From Clostridiaceae bacterium (lineage in GTDB: Bacteria; Bacillota; Clostridia; DSM-8532), in the NCBI GenBank assembly GCA_012728095.1, contig JAAYFU010000030.1, positions 1 through 40,742 on the forward strand: a stretch of DNA of 40,742 bases, written 5' to 3'. Both the position numbers and the translations under genes were made by a program. This document shows positions 34,115 to 40,742 of this stretch, piece after piece; position 1 is the stretch's first letter, and the number at the start of each line of letters is the position of its first letter. The notes under the pieces were generated by a model. That model saw only the letters and a list, made by a program, of their open reading frames with translations, did no database searches and was not told the origin of the DNA.

Positions 34115-34603
34115 TTATCCGCAGTTTGCCCCTGCTGATGCGTTGCGCCGTAAAAGCCTTTGCTCACGGCGTTTTATGGCCTCCTGGTTTTCCCTGATTT
34201 CCTCTTCGGTTTCAAGAATCAGTCCGGGAACAGGAACGGGCTTATTGTTCTCATCCACAGCGACAAAGGTTAAGTATGCCCTGTTGGTAAACATGGTTTT
34301 CCCTGTTAAATAGTTTTCTGAGCAAACATCCACCAATACCTCCATGGAAGTTCTGCCGACCCAGGTAAGCCTTGCTTTTAATAAAACCATTTCTCCGACT
34401 TTAACAGGATGCTTGAATTCCACGCTGTCAATTGAAACAGTGGCAACAATAGACTGCGCATGGCGCGATGCCGCCATAGCCCCTGCAACATCAATCCAAT
34501 GCAGGAGTCTTCCTCCCAAAAGATTCCCCAAAATATTAGCATCATTCGGAAGGACCAGTTCCCGCATCTCTACCATTGATTCTGATACTTTCTTCGCGTT
34601 CAT
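34115..34603 (-). CDS. Acyl-CoA thioesterase (hotdog fold)
   Basis: This 162-residue protein belongs to the YciA/BFIT-like acyl-CoA thioesterase group, which hydrolyses acyl-CoA to free acid and CoA. The hotdog hallmark is LPNDANILGNLLGGRLLHWIDVAGAMAA, containing the catalytic Asp and the helix Gly-Gly, followed by the beta strands SIDSVEFKHPVKVGEMV and NRAYLTFVAVDENNKPVPVP. The C-terminus is a charged helix. The ATG at 34603 follows GGGTGAAA; the frame runs on upstream, but those 16 residues are not family-like. Substrate chain length cannot be told. It ends just upstream of the hisS promoter and seems to be a single-gene unit, divergent from nagB. Confidence 0.87.
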   Translation of the reverse strand: MNAKKVSESMVEMRELVLPNDANILGNLLGGRLLHWIDVAGAMAASRHAQSIVATVSIDSVEFKHPVKVGEMVLLKARLTWVGRTSMEVLVDVCSENYLTGKTMFTNRAYLTFVAVDENNKPVPVPGLILETEEEIRENQEAIKRREQRLLRRNASAGANCG

Positions 34604-34781
34604 ATATTTCACCCGTTTTATTTTTCTATTATATTTTAAACATATATACATTCATTATATAAAGGCTGGCTGACATTGGCAAACAGAGTATGGAAAAATA
34701 ACGAAAAAATATATATCGCTGCTGCGTTTGATGTATAATTGTTTTGATAATTAAATAAAAAATCTGATTGGAGGTTTTTTT

Positions 34782-35507
34782 ATGCGATTAATAAAGGCAA
34801 TAGACTATGGGGATATGAGCAGGAAGGCTGCAAACATTGTTTCCGCCCAAATTCTAATGAAACCCGACAGTGTTCTTGGCCTTGCAACTGGCTCAAGTCC
34901 AATTGGACTATATAATATCCTGGTAGAAAGATACGAAAAAGGGGATTTGGATTTTTCAGGAATAAGAACTGTCAATCTTGACGAATACAAAGGTCTTGGG
35001 GGCGATCATCCCCAGAGTTACAGATACTTTATGAATAAATATTTATTTAACAGAGTTAATATTCCAATCGAAAATACCCACGTGCCCAACGGTCTTGAGG
35101 AAGACCCGGAAAAGGCAATCGCGGATTATATAAAAATCATTCGTTCATTGGGAGGAATTGACCTGCAGCTTTTGGGTATAGGAAATAACGGGCATATAGG
35201 CTTTAATGAGCCAGGTACTCCGTTTGAGCTGGAATTTCTTTGCGTGGATCTTACCGATGATACCATAGAAGCCAATAAGCGGTTTTTTGCCAGTAAAGAA
35301 GATGTGCCCAGGCAGGCATATACAATGGGCATAAAAGCTATAATGCATGCAAAGAAAATTCTTCTTGTGGCTTCAGGTGAAAACAAGGCAGAAGCGCTGG
35401 CAAAAGCCATTTACGGCCCGGTAACTCCCGATGTTCCCGCCTCAGTATTGCAGCTTCACAATGATGTAACCATAGTCGGAGATGAAGCCGCTTTTTCGAA
35501 GCTTTAA
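34782..35507 (+). CDS. nagB: Glucosamine-6-phosphate deaminase NagB
   Basis: NagB converts glucosamine-6-phosphate to fructose-6-phosphate and ammonia, feeding amino sugars from wall turnover or chitin into glycolysis. The 241-residue protein has the phosphate loop LATGSSPIGLY, the active-site VNLDEYKGL with its Asp, GNNGHIGFNEPGTPF with the catalytic His and Glu, and the HAKKILLVASGENKA segment. The ATG follows GGAGG. A TATAAT-like box with no good -35 lies about 50 nt upstream. No nagA or PTS gene is adjacent; a terminator-like hairpin downstream suggests a monocistronic message. Confidence 0.96.
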   Translation: MRLIKAIDYGDMSRKAANIVSAQILMKPDSVLGLATGSSPIGLYNILVERYEKGDLDFSGIRTVNLDEYKGLGGDHPQSYRYFMNKYLFNRVNIPIENTHVPNGLEEDPEKAIADYIKIIRSLGGIDLQLLGIGNNGHIGFNEPGTPFELEFLCVDLTDDTIEANKRFFASKEDVPRQAYTMGIKAIMHAKKILLVASGENKAEALAKAIYGPVTPDVPASVLQLHNDVTIVGDEAAFSKL

Positions 35508-35652
35508 GATTCAATATAGTTCCTGCAAATTAATGAATCTTTGTACCAACAAAAAATTCTGCGCCTGCACCCAGAATAGTAAATGGAGTATATTTCCAGG
35601 GCGGCACGGTTATTTTAGGGACGGTTCTTTTGGTTATAGCCTGAATCAAGAC

Positions 35653-35683
35653 GGGGTAACCGGGGAGCCGGCCCCTGTATTTT
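35653..35683 (+). terminator. Probable terminator after nagB
   Basis: GGGG-taa-CCGG (35653-35663) pairs with CCGG-CCCC (35668-35675) around the loop GGAG, with a 3-nt bulge, and is followed by TGTATTTTAATT. The stretch before it (35590-35640) contains two related words, CGGTTATTTT and CGGTTCTTTT, like the AAGAACCGTCCC-type repeats seen near REP-associated transposases, but no gene. Confidence 0.5.
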
Positions 35684-35754
35684 AATTCTTGTAGAAATGC
35701 TTTAAAATATGTATTATTTAATATTAATTATTCTCAAACCGGAGGGAACTGAAT

Positions 35755-36447
35755 TTGCGCCATAAGTTTAAGGCATTAAAGGCGGCATTTCCATATACCA
35801 TTCCCGTTATGACCGGCTACCTTTTCCTGGGGGCGGCTTTTGGCATATTGTTGAACAGTAAGGGCTACCATTTCGGATGGGCAGTTTTGATGAGCCTCTT
35901 CATCTATGCCGGTTCCATGCAGTTTGTAGCCGTTAATCTATTAACCTCGGCATTTAATCCCGTGTATGCATTTTTTATTACCCTTATTGTAAATGCCCGT
36001 CATTTATTCTATGGTATCTCAATGCTAAAACCCTTTAAAGGCACAGGAAAATTTAAACCATACCTGATAGTGGGATTGACAGATGAGACCTATTCCATTT
36101 TATGCTCCACCGAACCACCGGAAGGAATCGATAAAACATGGTTCATGTTCCTTGTAACACTATTGAATCAAATATACTGGGTAACCGGTTCGGCTCTTGG
36201 CGGTCTTATAGGATCATTGTTAACCTTTAATACCACTGGAATTGATTTTGTCATGACCGCTCTGTTCACGGTGATTTTTATAAACCAATGGAAAGCCGAA
36301 AAGAAGCATATTCCAGCAATCACAGGCGTGGTGGTATCGGTTTTATGTCTTTTGATTTTCGGCCCCGATAATTTTATAATACCTTCCATGGCGCTTATTG
36401 TGCTGGTTTTAACCATGTTCAGAAAGAATATTGAGGAAGGAATCTGA
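35755..36447 (+). CDS. azlC: AzlC family branched-chain amino acid exporter, large subunit
   Basis: AzlC and AzlD together form an exporter of branched-chain amino acids or analogues such as azaleucine in B. subtilis. The 230-residue protein has five or six membrane helices and the family's LGAAFGILLNSKG, YAGSMQFVAVNLL and VNARHLFYGISML segments, then GLTDETYSI. The start is a TTG at 35755, preceded by GGAGGGA at good spacing; no ATG lies nearby that would keep the first helix. It is followed by azlD after 4 bp. No regulator (AzlB/Lrp-like) is adjacent, and the true substrate is not shown by sequence. Confidence 0.9.
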   Translation: MRHKFKALKAAFPYTIPVMTGYLFLGAAFGILLNSKGYHFGWAVLMSLFIYAGSMQFVAVNLLTSAFNPVYAFFITLIVNARHLFYGISMLKPFKGTGKFKPYLIVGLTDETYSILCSTEPPEGIDKTWFMFLVTLLNQIYWVTGSALGGLIGSLLTFNTTGIDFVMTALFTVIFINQWKAEKKHIPAITGVVVSVLCLLIFGPDNFIIPSMALIVLVLTMFRKNIEEGI

Positions 36448-36451
36448 CAAT

Positions 36452-36787
36452 ATGACTCTTACAGTTTCCCAATCATTGGTTTTAATCGCTGTTATAGCCC
36501 TGGCGACGCATATTACAAGAGGGCTTCCCTTTATCCTCTTTCCTGAGAATAAAGAAACACCCAGGTATATCCTGTATCTGGGGAAGGTGCTTCCTTATTC
36601 GGCTATGGGCTTACTGGTGGTATACTGCCTTAAAAATGTCTCCTTTGCTAAAAGCCCTTATGGAATCCCCGAGGCAATTGCCGTTCTTTGCGTCGCACTT
36701 CTTTATCTTTGGAAGAACAATACGCTGTTGAGCATCGGCGTTGGCACGGTAGTTTATATGGTTTTGGTCCAGTTGGTATTCATATAG
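36452..36787 (+). CDS. azlD: AzlD family small subunit of branched-chain amino acid exporter
   Basis: This 111-residue membrane protein has about four hydrophobic helices and matches AzlD: LVLIAVIALATHITRGLPFILFP at the N-terminus with the family's TR-LPF motif, a middle GKVLPYSAMGLLVVYCLK, and a C-terminal helix. It is needed with AzlC for transport. The start at ATG 36452 lies 4 nt after the azlC stop, with AGGAAGG within the end of azlC. The longer frame would begin at a TTG inside azlC and is unlikely. Confidence 0.88.
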   Translation: MTLTVSQSLVLIAVIALATHITRGLPFILFPENKETPRYILYLGKVLPYSAMGLLVVYCLKNVSFAKSPYGIPEAIAVLCVALLYLWKNNTLLSIGVGTVVYMVLVQLVFI

Positions 36788-36859
36788 CCAATATAATTAC
36801 CACGTTTTGAAACAAGCTCATAACATCTTAAAATTGATGGCAATTAAGTATATATTTTT

Positions 36860-38425
36860 TTAATTATCTAATTTAAATAATTTAAATTTGCTTAATATTT
36901 TTGTCTTTATCATCGAACTTTCCATTATGGTATTCAGTCCCTGGTATGCCATTAGAATCAGGTATGGATAAACAGGATAAATATAGCGGGGTTTTATCTC
37001 CCATAGGGTATAAAAGCCTATAAATCCCATTATCACGATTGCCGGCAGTAACAGCCGGTATGAAGTCTTTTTACTGAGGGATTCCATCAGCCCGAAAAAA
37101 ACCAGGATTAAGATTAAGGTATTAATAACGTGCAATTTCCATCTTAACGAGTCCCTGAATAAAACACTGCTGTCTAATGTATCGGTCGCTATTGTGGGGT
37201 ATAAATGGCCAAATGAACCAACTCCATAATATTCAGCCTGGTAGGTTCCCTCGGTCCAGAGCCATATATTCTTTTTTAAATATACTTTTGCAAGATTCAG
37301 CAACCCTTTTTCTTTAAGCTTTTTACTTATCAGCATCCTGTATATTTGTCTGCTTTTTTCCTTGTCATAGTCAGCCTGGTTAATATAAATACTCAAAGAA
37401 TACGAATCGTCCCAATAACCAAATTTTTCATCATTCATGCCCATATGAATCCACATGGTAATAGGTATGGAGTTTTGGCCTATCCGTGTAGATATTTTCC
37501 CGGTATTAACGAGATAATTATCTGTCAGAAACAATGGAACCCTGAATAAAATCAAAACTATTCCGAAGAAGGCAAGAGATTTCAAAGCTGAAACCTTTTT
37601 TATCAAAAAGAACAAAAGGATGGCCAGAAGAAATATTGCTCCCAATGGTCTTAAAAAATTGCCCAGCGTTAATAAGATCGCAGTTGGAATCAAATAACAC
37701 GTCTTTTTGGTTTTCACGAATTTCAGAGCGTATAAAACGCTGGCCAGGAACAATGAGGTGGCATAAACATCATTATATACAAGGTTATTAAGCATAATCA
37801 TGGGAGGAAAGAAACAGGAAAATATCAGCAACGCAAAATCATTTGTTCCTTTTGGCGGAAACAATTCCCGATATATCCTGTATATAAGTACTGATGTAAT
37901 GGTGGAAAAAGCGACATTTAACAGCTTCGGTCCAATGAGGGTCTGTGGAAGAACTCTGTAGATAAAAGATAAAAAAAGCGTTATACCGATATTATTGGGG
38001 TATTGATACAAATAACCTTTTTCTTCAAAGGCCTCAAAGTTTCCGTCAATAATATCATGAGCTATCCTGTTTACAATATCCTGATCCGCGAACTGTTTTG
38101 CCGGAAAGCAAATAATAAACATTAGTTGGGTCATTACCGAAAGATAGATTATTGTAAAGAAAACGTTGTTTTTATCATATCGGTCCAGCCTTTTACTGAT
38201 TATATAAATAAAGGCGCTGACAAAAAGAAGCAAAATGGAACATGCAATAAGTAAAACAGTATTCTGCACCGCCCACGCAGGATTATCATAATATTTATAA
38301 CTGCAATATTCGGCCCGACAAAACAATGAGCATACTAAAACAAACCATATAAATGAAAGCAGAAAAAATACAGGCATAAGCTCAATTATGCCATGATTCC
38401 TTCCATTATTTATATCGTTATCCAA
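36860..38425 (-). CDS. Polytopic GT-C-like glycosyltransferase (family 39/83-like)
   Basis: The roughly 521-residue protein has about 11-12 membrane helices and resembles GT-C transferases that move a sugar from a polyprenyl phosphate to a cell-surface acceptor outside the membrane. The first large loop has FADQDIVNRIAHDIIDGNF and GYLYQYPNNIGITLFL, the place of the catalytic acidic residue. Late segments include WEIKPRYIYPVYPYLILM, a common GT-C ending. The acceptor is unknown. The frame is open to an ATG at 38458 without a ribosome binding site; GAGGGGG stands before the TTG at 38425, which I prefer. It is a lone gene, convergent with azlD and divergent from the zinc-ribbon gene. Confidence 0.75.
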   Translation of the reverse strand: MDNDINNGRNHGIIELMPVFFLLSFIWFVLVCSLFCRAEYCSYKYYDNPAWAVQNTVLLIACSILLLFVSAFIYIISKRLDRYDKNNVFFTIIYLSVMTQLMFIICFPAKQFADQDIVNRIAHDIIDGNFEAFEEKGYLYQYPNNIGITLFLSFIYRVLPQTLIGPKLLNVAFSTITSVLIYRIYRELFPPKGTNDFALLIFSCFFPPMIMLNNLVYNDVYATSLFLASVLYALKFVKTKKTCYLIPTAILLTLGNFLRPLGAIFLLAILLFFLIKKVSALKSLAFFGIVLILFRVPLFLTDNYLVNTGKISTRIGQNSIPITMWIHMGMNDEKFGYWDDSYSLSIYINQADYDKEKSRQIYRMLISKKLKEKGLLNLAKVYLKKNIWLWTEGTYQAEYYGVGSFGHLYPTIATDTLDSSVLFRDSLRWKLHVINTLILILVFFGLMESLSKKTSYRLLLPAIVIMGFIGFYTLWEIKPRYIYPVYPYLILMAYQGLNTIMESSMIKTKILSKFKLFKLDN

Positions 38426-38601
38426 AACAACCCCCTCAAATAAATTAATGTTCTTCATAATCTAAAACTTAATTTCCCCTATTCATTGAAAGCTTATTCG
38501 ATATAATATTTGGTTATGGCTTTTTGGCAATAATTATAGTTATAATATATTTTAGACTCACATATTGTAATTTTTGTAAACACCACAAAGGAGACCGATA
38601 T

Positions 38602-39012
38602 ATGGAAAGATTCAGGGAAAAAATCATACGTTTTATGTATGGCAGATATGGCATAGACCAGCTTTATTATGGATTGCTGACCCTTGGCTTTATATTGATG
38701 CTTGTTAATTCTTTATTAAGGCTGGCTGTATTGGATATATTGGTATGGGCTGTTCTTATCCTGATGATTTTTAGGGTTCTGTCACGGAATATATATAAAC
38801 GGCAGATAGAGAACCAGAAGTTTTTAAGCATCTGGAACCCGGTAAAATCAAAGCTTTCAGTTTCAGTTCGCAGAATAAAGGAAATTAAGACCCATCGTTA
38901 CCGCAAATGTGTTCACTGCAAGGCCATCCTTCGGCTTCCAAAAAGAAAAGGTAGGCATACAGTTACCTGCCCTCGCTGTCACCAGGATTTTAAAGTTCAT
39001 ATAGCAATTTGA
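38602..39012 (+). CDS. Small membrane protein with C-terminal zinc ribbon
   Basis: The 136-residue product starts with a basic amphipathic stretch (MERFREKIIRFMYGRYGIDQL), has two closely spaced membrane helices at about 24-66, and ends in a zinc ribbon with Cys pairs at about 103/106 and 123/126 (CVHC...CPRC). Proteins with this layout, including the MxGRYGxDQL start, are widespread and uncharacterised in Clostridia. Role unknown; RNA or DNA binding, or membrane protein quality control, are only guesses. The ATG at 38602 follows AAAGGAGA. Confidence 0.8.
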   Translation: MERFREKIIRFMYGRYGIDQLYYGLLTLGFILMLVNSLLRLAVLDILVWAVLILMIFRVLSRNIYKRQIENQKFLSIWNPVKSKLSVSVRRIKEIKTHRYRKCVHCKAILRLPKRKGRHTVTCPRCHQDFKVHIAI

Positions 39013-39053
39013 GCAAAATATCCTATGTCTGATGCAGCCATGGCAAAGAGGTC

Positions 39054-39968
39054 TCAGCCTGTATAAGACACCATTTTTCTTTCTGTTATCCTGTCCCCTG
39101 GTTCAATATTTCCAATAAGCATCGGAGAATTGGGATTATGTTTAACAATGTTATTCTTAACCGCCGTATCGCTGTAATTGGCATAGCAATACAGGCATCC
39201 GTGTTTACAGGTGTTATATGCGCCAATGTCTATACTTTTCGCGCAGCTGCATACATCCCGCTGGTTTTTATCCTTTTGAACATTAATGGTTTTGCCTGTA
39301 ATTTCAGCAATCAGTTCATCGTTTACGCATCTTGCATGCTTTATCCCTATTGGTGAAAGATCGATTGGTTCCGAGCATGCTTCAATCCTTAATCCATAAC
39401 CTGACGCTATGTCAGCCAAAGTTTTCCCTAATTCCATCATATCATTTTCACTTACGGCGGATGCATTGATACTGTTCATGTTTCTTTCGGTTTTTTTATA
39501 CATATCCACAAAGCTGATTACGCAGCGTTCAGTATAATCTTTCAAACTTGAAGCAAGTATGTCAAAATATTTTTTATGGTAAGCCAAATCAATCTTGTCT
39601 GTTAATATTACGGGATCATATCTCCATATGGTTCGCTTTTTCCCTATTGAAGCAGAAAGCTTTTTAAATGATTCAATAATATGCCGCTTTTGAGGGACAT
39701 TCCTTTCAATCAGACTGTCATACGGGTTGATTGTTATTTGAAAATAATAGTTATACTCATTTAACAGCTCCAATTTATCCAGCATATTTGTTGGGTCCTT
39801 TGTCCAGAAAACGATACAGTCAATTACATCTGGTGTAAGACATACCCTGCTTACCTGGTGATAGTTCATTGGATTGCGTACCAGGACATATCCTTCTTTT
39901 AACCTATTGAAGAACCATTCAGTGTAAAAAGCGGGTATATCTGTCCTTCGGCTGACGCTTAGAATCAA
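39054..39968 (-). CDS. DUF1848 family protein with C-terminal Cys cluster
   Basis: The 304-residue protein matches DUF1848: MILSVSRRTDIPAFYTEWFFNRL at the start, NPMNYHQVSRV, VFWTKDP, and YYFQITINPY. Near the C-terminus it has five Cys, at about 240, 242, 254, 258 and 261, the last three as CKHGCLYC, a CxxxCxxC arrangement like the [4Fe-4S] site of radical SAM enzymes but placed at the C-terminal rather than the N-terminal end. The biochemical role is unknown. A TTG start at 39968 is chosen because GGAGGAG precedes it and because family members begin at this residue; an ATG 8 codons upstream overlaps that site. Confidence 0.85.
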   Translation of the reverse strand: MILSVSRRTDIPAFYTEWFFNRLKEGYVLVRNPMNYHQVSRVCLTPDVIDCIVFWTKDPTNMLDKLELLNEYNYYFQITINPYDSLIERNVPQKRHIIESFKKLSASIGKKRTIWRYDPVILTDKIDLAYHKKYFDILASSLKDYTERCVISFVDMYKKTERNMNSINASAVSENDMMELGKTLADIASGYGLRIEACSEPIDLSPIGIKHARCVNDELIAEITGKTINVQKDKNQRDVCSCAKSIDIGAYNTCKHGCLYCYANYSDTAVKNNIVKHNPNSPMLIGNIEPGDRITERKMVSYTG

Positions 39969-40244
39969 TACGTCTCCTCCGTTCCAACACATACTACATG
40001 CTTAAAAGCATATTTTTGCCAGGTTAAAGCTTATTCTTAAGAATATTTATTATTTATACCAGAAAAGCCAGAAAGGCAATTACCTTGTATAATGTTATAA
40101 TAAAACAAAAGAACGTCGGACAGAAGATATCATTTTTTCAAAAGTTAAAAAGGAAAAATGCAACCGGATTTTCCGGATTTCCATGACTGAATGAAACCGC
40201 CTTTGTTTGGAAACCGTATATTAAAAGCATAGGAGGCTGTTGAC

Positions 40245-40742
40245 TTGGAGAATAAAAAGCATATTTACAGGAAACTATTTACGTCTACCTTCTCTTTAAG
40301 CGCTTTTACCTTCGGTGGAGGATACGTGATTATACCATTGATGAAAAAAAAATTCGTAGACGATTTGAAATGGATTCATGAGGATGAAATGCTTAACCTG
40401 ATAGCAATTGCTCAATCCTCTCCAGGGGCAGTTGCGGTTAACGCGGCGATATTGCTGGGATACCGTGTAGCCGGAATATTAGGCGCTCTTATAACAATTT
40501 TAGGCACAGTTTTACCACCGTTTATAACCATTTCCGTTATCTCCGTTTTTTACACCACATTTCGTGATAATACCGCAGTAAATGCGATCCTCAAAGGTAT
40601 GCAGGCCGGTGTCGCCGCTGTAATTGCGAATGCGGTTTTAGACCTCGGGAGAAATGTCCTGAAGAAAAAAGAAATAGTATCTGTAATTATTATGGGAGGC
40701 TCATTTATTGCGACTTATATCCTAAAAATCAATGTTATATAC
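40245..40742 (+). CDS. chrA: Chromate transporter, ChrA family half-size protein (3' end outside window)
   Basis: The plus frame from a TTG at 40245 (AGGAGG upstream) is open to the window edge, 166 codons. It has the CHR-domain hallmarks: FSLSAFTFGGGYVIIPLM, IAIAQSSPGAVAVNAAILLGYR and GTVLPPFITI, then two or three more hydrophobic segments. Half-size CHR proteins (about 170-200 residues) usually occur as tandem pairs that assemble the transporter, so this copy is nearly complete and a second is expected just beyond the window. Many such proteins do not demonstrably move chromate, so the substrate is uncertain. The 276-bp gap upstream has TATAAT-like boxes near 40095 but no convincing -35. 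Confidence 0.87.
   Translation, partial: MENKKHIYRKLFTSTFSLSAFTFGGGYVIIPLMKKKFVDDLKWIHEDEMLNLIAIAQSSPGAVAVNAAILLGYRVAGILGALITILGTVLPPFITISVISVFYTTFRDNTAVNAILKGMQAGVAAVIANAVLDLGRNVLKKKEIVSVIIMGGSFIATYILKINVIY

Noticed and set aside
35482..35685. Small plus-strand frame after nagB
   Set aside because: It begins inside nagB in another frame, has no ribosome binding site and runs through the terminator hairpin.

Overview
The window reads as a chromosomal stretch of an anaerobic, spore-forming, Gram-positive member of the Clostridia (inference). The grounds are a Gram-positive-type PolC, a division and cell-wall (dcw) cluster with SpoVE/SpoVD-type proteins, an m-DAP-type MurE, strong AGGAGG-like ribosome binding sites, frequent TTG/GTG starts, and small clostridial families (DUF1848, zinc-ribbon membrane protein, half-size ChrA). 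Most content is core genome. I see no prophage, CRISPR array or intact insertion sequence.

Layout. 1-650: a featureless left edge with an imperfect hairpin, then a minus-strand tRNA-Thr(CGU) and two terminators. 653-16,442 (minus): the dcw cluster, transcribed mraZ-rsmH-ftsL-PBP(spoVD/ftsI)-murE-murF-mraY-spoVE/ftsW-murG, then a terminator, a fossil of a sugar-binding regulator, and a second unit murA-ftsQ(divIB)-sbp-ftsZ. mraZ has a clear sigma-A promoter followed by three 10-bp-spaced AAGTGG boxes, the expected MraZ operator. murD, murC, murB and ftsA are absent from the cluster. 16,644-21,405 (minus): rodA, lgt and the M16-like pair ymfH/ymfF. 21,626-23,808 (plus): a membrane diguanylate cyclase and a DUF4097 beta-helix protein carrying a stub of a DUF1700 domain. 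23,877-30,118 (minus): ahcY, punA and polC. This PolC has no internal 3'-5' exonuclease domain. 30,327-34,077 (minus): a hisS-aspS-lepB unit behind a near-consensus promoter. 34,115-40,742: a hotdog thioesterase, nagB, azlC-azlD, a polytopic GT-C-like glycosyltransferase, a zinc-ribbon membrane protein, a DUF1848 protein with a Cys cluster, and the start of a chromate transporter cut by the window end.

How it works together. The dcw block makes the lipid-linked peptidoglycan precursor (MurA, E, F, MraY, MurG), polymerises and crosslinks it (SEDS protein and PBP), and builds the divisome (FtsL, DivIB, FtsZ), with MraZ as probable autoregulator. RodA adds the elongation polymerase, and Lgt and LepB handle lipoprotein and secretory protein maturation.

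Most notable items: the exonuclease-less PolC; a family of paired, hairpin-forming repeats (core TTCTTCGCTTCGCTCAGAAT) in at least four intergenic regions; a decayed LacI-type gene inside the dcw cluster; an unusual 403-bp spacer with a bidirectional hairpin between rsmH and ftsL; and a possible RBS-sequestering hairpin ahead of the PBP gene. I did not find an obviously new multigene system.
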